Below are positions 62,865 through 64,000 of a stretch of 64,000 nt of DNA, piece by piece; positions within the stretch are counted from its first letter, which is position 1, and the number at the start of each line of letters is the position of its first letter. The translations under genes and the position numbers were made by a program. The DNA is from a virus: IMG/VR virus record IMGVR_UViG_3300009108_000751, positions 1 to 64,000 of that record, one strand, 5' to 3'. The notes below the pieces were generated by a model. The model was not told where the DNA came from and ran no database searches. It saw nothing but the letters and a program-made list of their open reading frames with translations.

Positions 62865-64000
62865 GAAAAGTTGTTTTAAGAGCACCTGTTCTTACACAAA
62901 GTGGATACGGAGTTCACAGCAGGCAAGTGGCACGCTGGCTCATCGGCTTAGCAGAAACTAACCAGATCAACTTGACAATTCAATGCGTGCCCTGGGGTGA
63001 TACTACGTGGTTTACTAATGGCGATGCACTTGAGGGATTAATTAATAAGATTTTCAAATATTCGGGAGGAGAGGTTCAAGATGCCGACGTTTCCTTCCAA
63101 GTGATTCTTCCAAATGAGTGGCAAAATATTGCCAAGTATAATGTGGGAATAACTGCAGGAATAGAGACAGATAGGTGCCATCCCAGCTGGATAAACGCAG
63201 TAAACTCTATGCACGCTGTAGTAGTACCGTCAGAGCATGCCAAGAAATGCTTTACAAATACGGGAAGAATAAACAAGGATATTATTGTTATTCCTGAGTC
63301 TTTCCCGGATGTTCTCACCCAAGAACCAGATCTTGAAAAATTTGACTTTAACACCGACTTCAATTTTCTTGTTTTCGGGCAGCTTACAGCCATGAATTTT
63401 CAAGATGATAGAAAAAATATTTTCAACACGCTTAAGGTTCTGGTCAATACTTTCAAAGATAAGGAAGATGTCGGGATTATTCTAAAGTCTAATGTAGGTC
63501 GATCTACAATCATGGATTTTAAGCAAATTCAGGGAGTTTTGACTGCACTCTTAAAATCTATAGGGCACAAAGGAAGTCCAAAAGTTTATCTCTTGCATGG
63601 AAATATGTCTGATGACGATCTACGTGATCTTTATAAGCACCCGAAAGTTAAAGCCCTTGTAACGATGACAAGAGGAGAAGGCTTTGGCCTACCGATCTTA
63701 GAATCAGCTGCATGCGGAGTTCCTGTCGCCGCCACACGCTGGTCAGCCCATACTGATTACATGAAAAGAGATTCTTATTTGAATATCAAATACGATCTTG
63801 TAGAGGTTAGCGATTCCAGAGTTGACGGTAATCTGTTTATCAAGGGAATGAAGTGGGCAGAAGCAAGTGAAAAATCTGCATCTGAGGAGTTAGAAAAGCT
63901 TTATAAGTATTATTCTGTTTATGATAAAAGAGCTCGTGCACACCAGGAGGTAATCCTTGAAAGTCACAGCTTTGATTCGATTCAGGGCAAATACCAAGAG
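62861..64000 (+). CDS. GT4-family glycosyltransferase (3' end outside window)
   Basis: ATG 62861 overlaps the previous TGA. The frame is open to the right edge, giving at least 380 residues. APVLTQSGYGVHSRQVARWL, GIETDRCHPSWINAVNSM, VIPESF, FLVFGQLTAMNFQDDRKN and TRGEGFGLPILESAACGVPV carry all GT4 features. The glycan block therefore continues beyond the window. Confidence 0.88.
   Translation, partial: MRKVVLRAPVLTQSGYGVHSRQVARWLIGLAETNQINLTIQCVPWGDTTWFTNGDALEGLINKIFKYSGGEVQDADVSFQVILPNEWQNIAKYNVGITAGIETDRCHPSWINAVNSMHAVVVPSEHAKKCFTNTGRINKDIIVIPESFPDVLTQEPDLEKFDFNTDFNFLVFGQLTAMNFQDDRKNIFNTLKVLVNTFKDKEDVGIILKSNVGRSTIMDFKQIQGVLTALLKSIGHKGSPKVYLLHGNMSDDDLRDLYKHPKVKALVTMTRGEGFGLPILESAACGVPVAATRWSAHTDYMKRDSYLNIKYDLVEVSDSRVDGNLFIKGMKWAEASEKSASEELEKLYKYYSVYDKRARAHQEVILESHSFDSIQGKYQE

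Overview
The window looks like part of a very large tailed-phage genome (T4-like or jumbo type), probably from an aquatic Gram-negative host. This is an inference: no capsid, terminase or tail gene is recognised here. It rests on dense, mostly unidirectional genes with ATGA-type overlaps, dozens of tiny unrecognised genes with their own promoters, a phage-type PIN-PhoH protein, a minimal RadA-like ATPase, a tmRNA, a tRNA, and small proteins of the sort seen in marine T4-like phages. The tmRNA tag begins AND and ends AA, as proteobacterial tags do.

Bases 1-18,000 are GC-richer and look like an early/accessory region. They open with the end of a MoxR-type ATPase and a VWA/HExxH metallopeptidase. 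A one-domain TilS (tRNA-Ile lysidine synthetase) follows, and 870 bp later a tRNA-Ile2 with a CAT anticodon, the substrate TilS modifies. A reverse-strand cysteine synthase, a methyltransferase-fold gene and a 680-bp non-coding block with 27-bp-spaced iterons come next. From 10.9 to 17.9 kb there are about two dozen small genes plus a RadA-like ATPase. This left part holds 22 copies of one promoter, GTGTAA-N17-TATAAT, with a conserved CG about six bases after the -10. Many copies are embedded in the ends and stop codons of upstream genes.

A GC-rich/AT-rich non-coding junction (17.9-18.2 kb), two genes and another gap (19.56-19.85 kb) separate this from an AT-richer right part that lacks the promoter. 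From 19.8 to 25.2 kb, four proteins share an MKI-type N-terminal leader, one of them with annexin-like repeats; they may be virion proteins. From 26.4 to 30.8 kb lie DUF444/YeaH, SpoVR/YcgB and PrkA/YeaG, a complete bacterial stress-kinase module. Next is a shortened, divergent GroEL-like protein that seems to have lost its catalytic residues. Small genes, an Hc1-like histone, the complete tmRNA (34,087-34,408), a reverse-strand sigma-region-4-like protein and PIN-PhoH follow.

From 36 kb to the right edge almost every gene belongs to one glycan-biosynthesis block of about 29 genes, mostly overlapping by 4 bp. It has about a dozen glycosyltransferases, GDP-mannose 4,6-dehydratase, NeuB and NeuA for a nonulosonic (sialic-like) acid, a short UDP-sugar dehydrogenase, an epimerase, sugar nucleotidyltransferases, a carbamoyltransferase, a small-molecule kinase, HAD phosphatases, a GDPD-like protein, a NodB-like deacetylase and several methyltransferase-fold proteins. 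A Cas4-like nuclease sits inside it. The genes could build a decorated glycan on the virion, the DNA or the host surface; the sequence does not say which.
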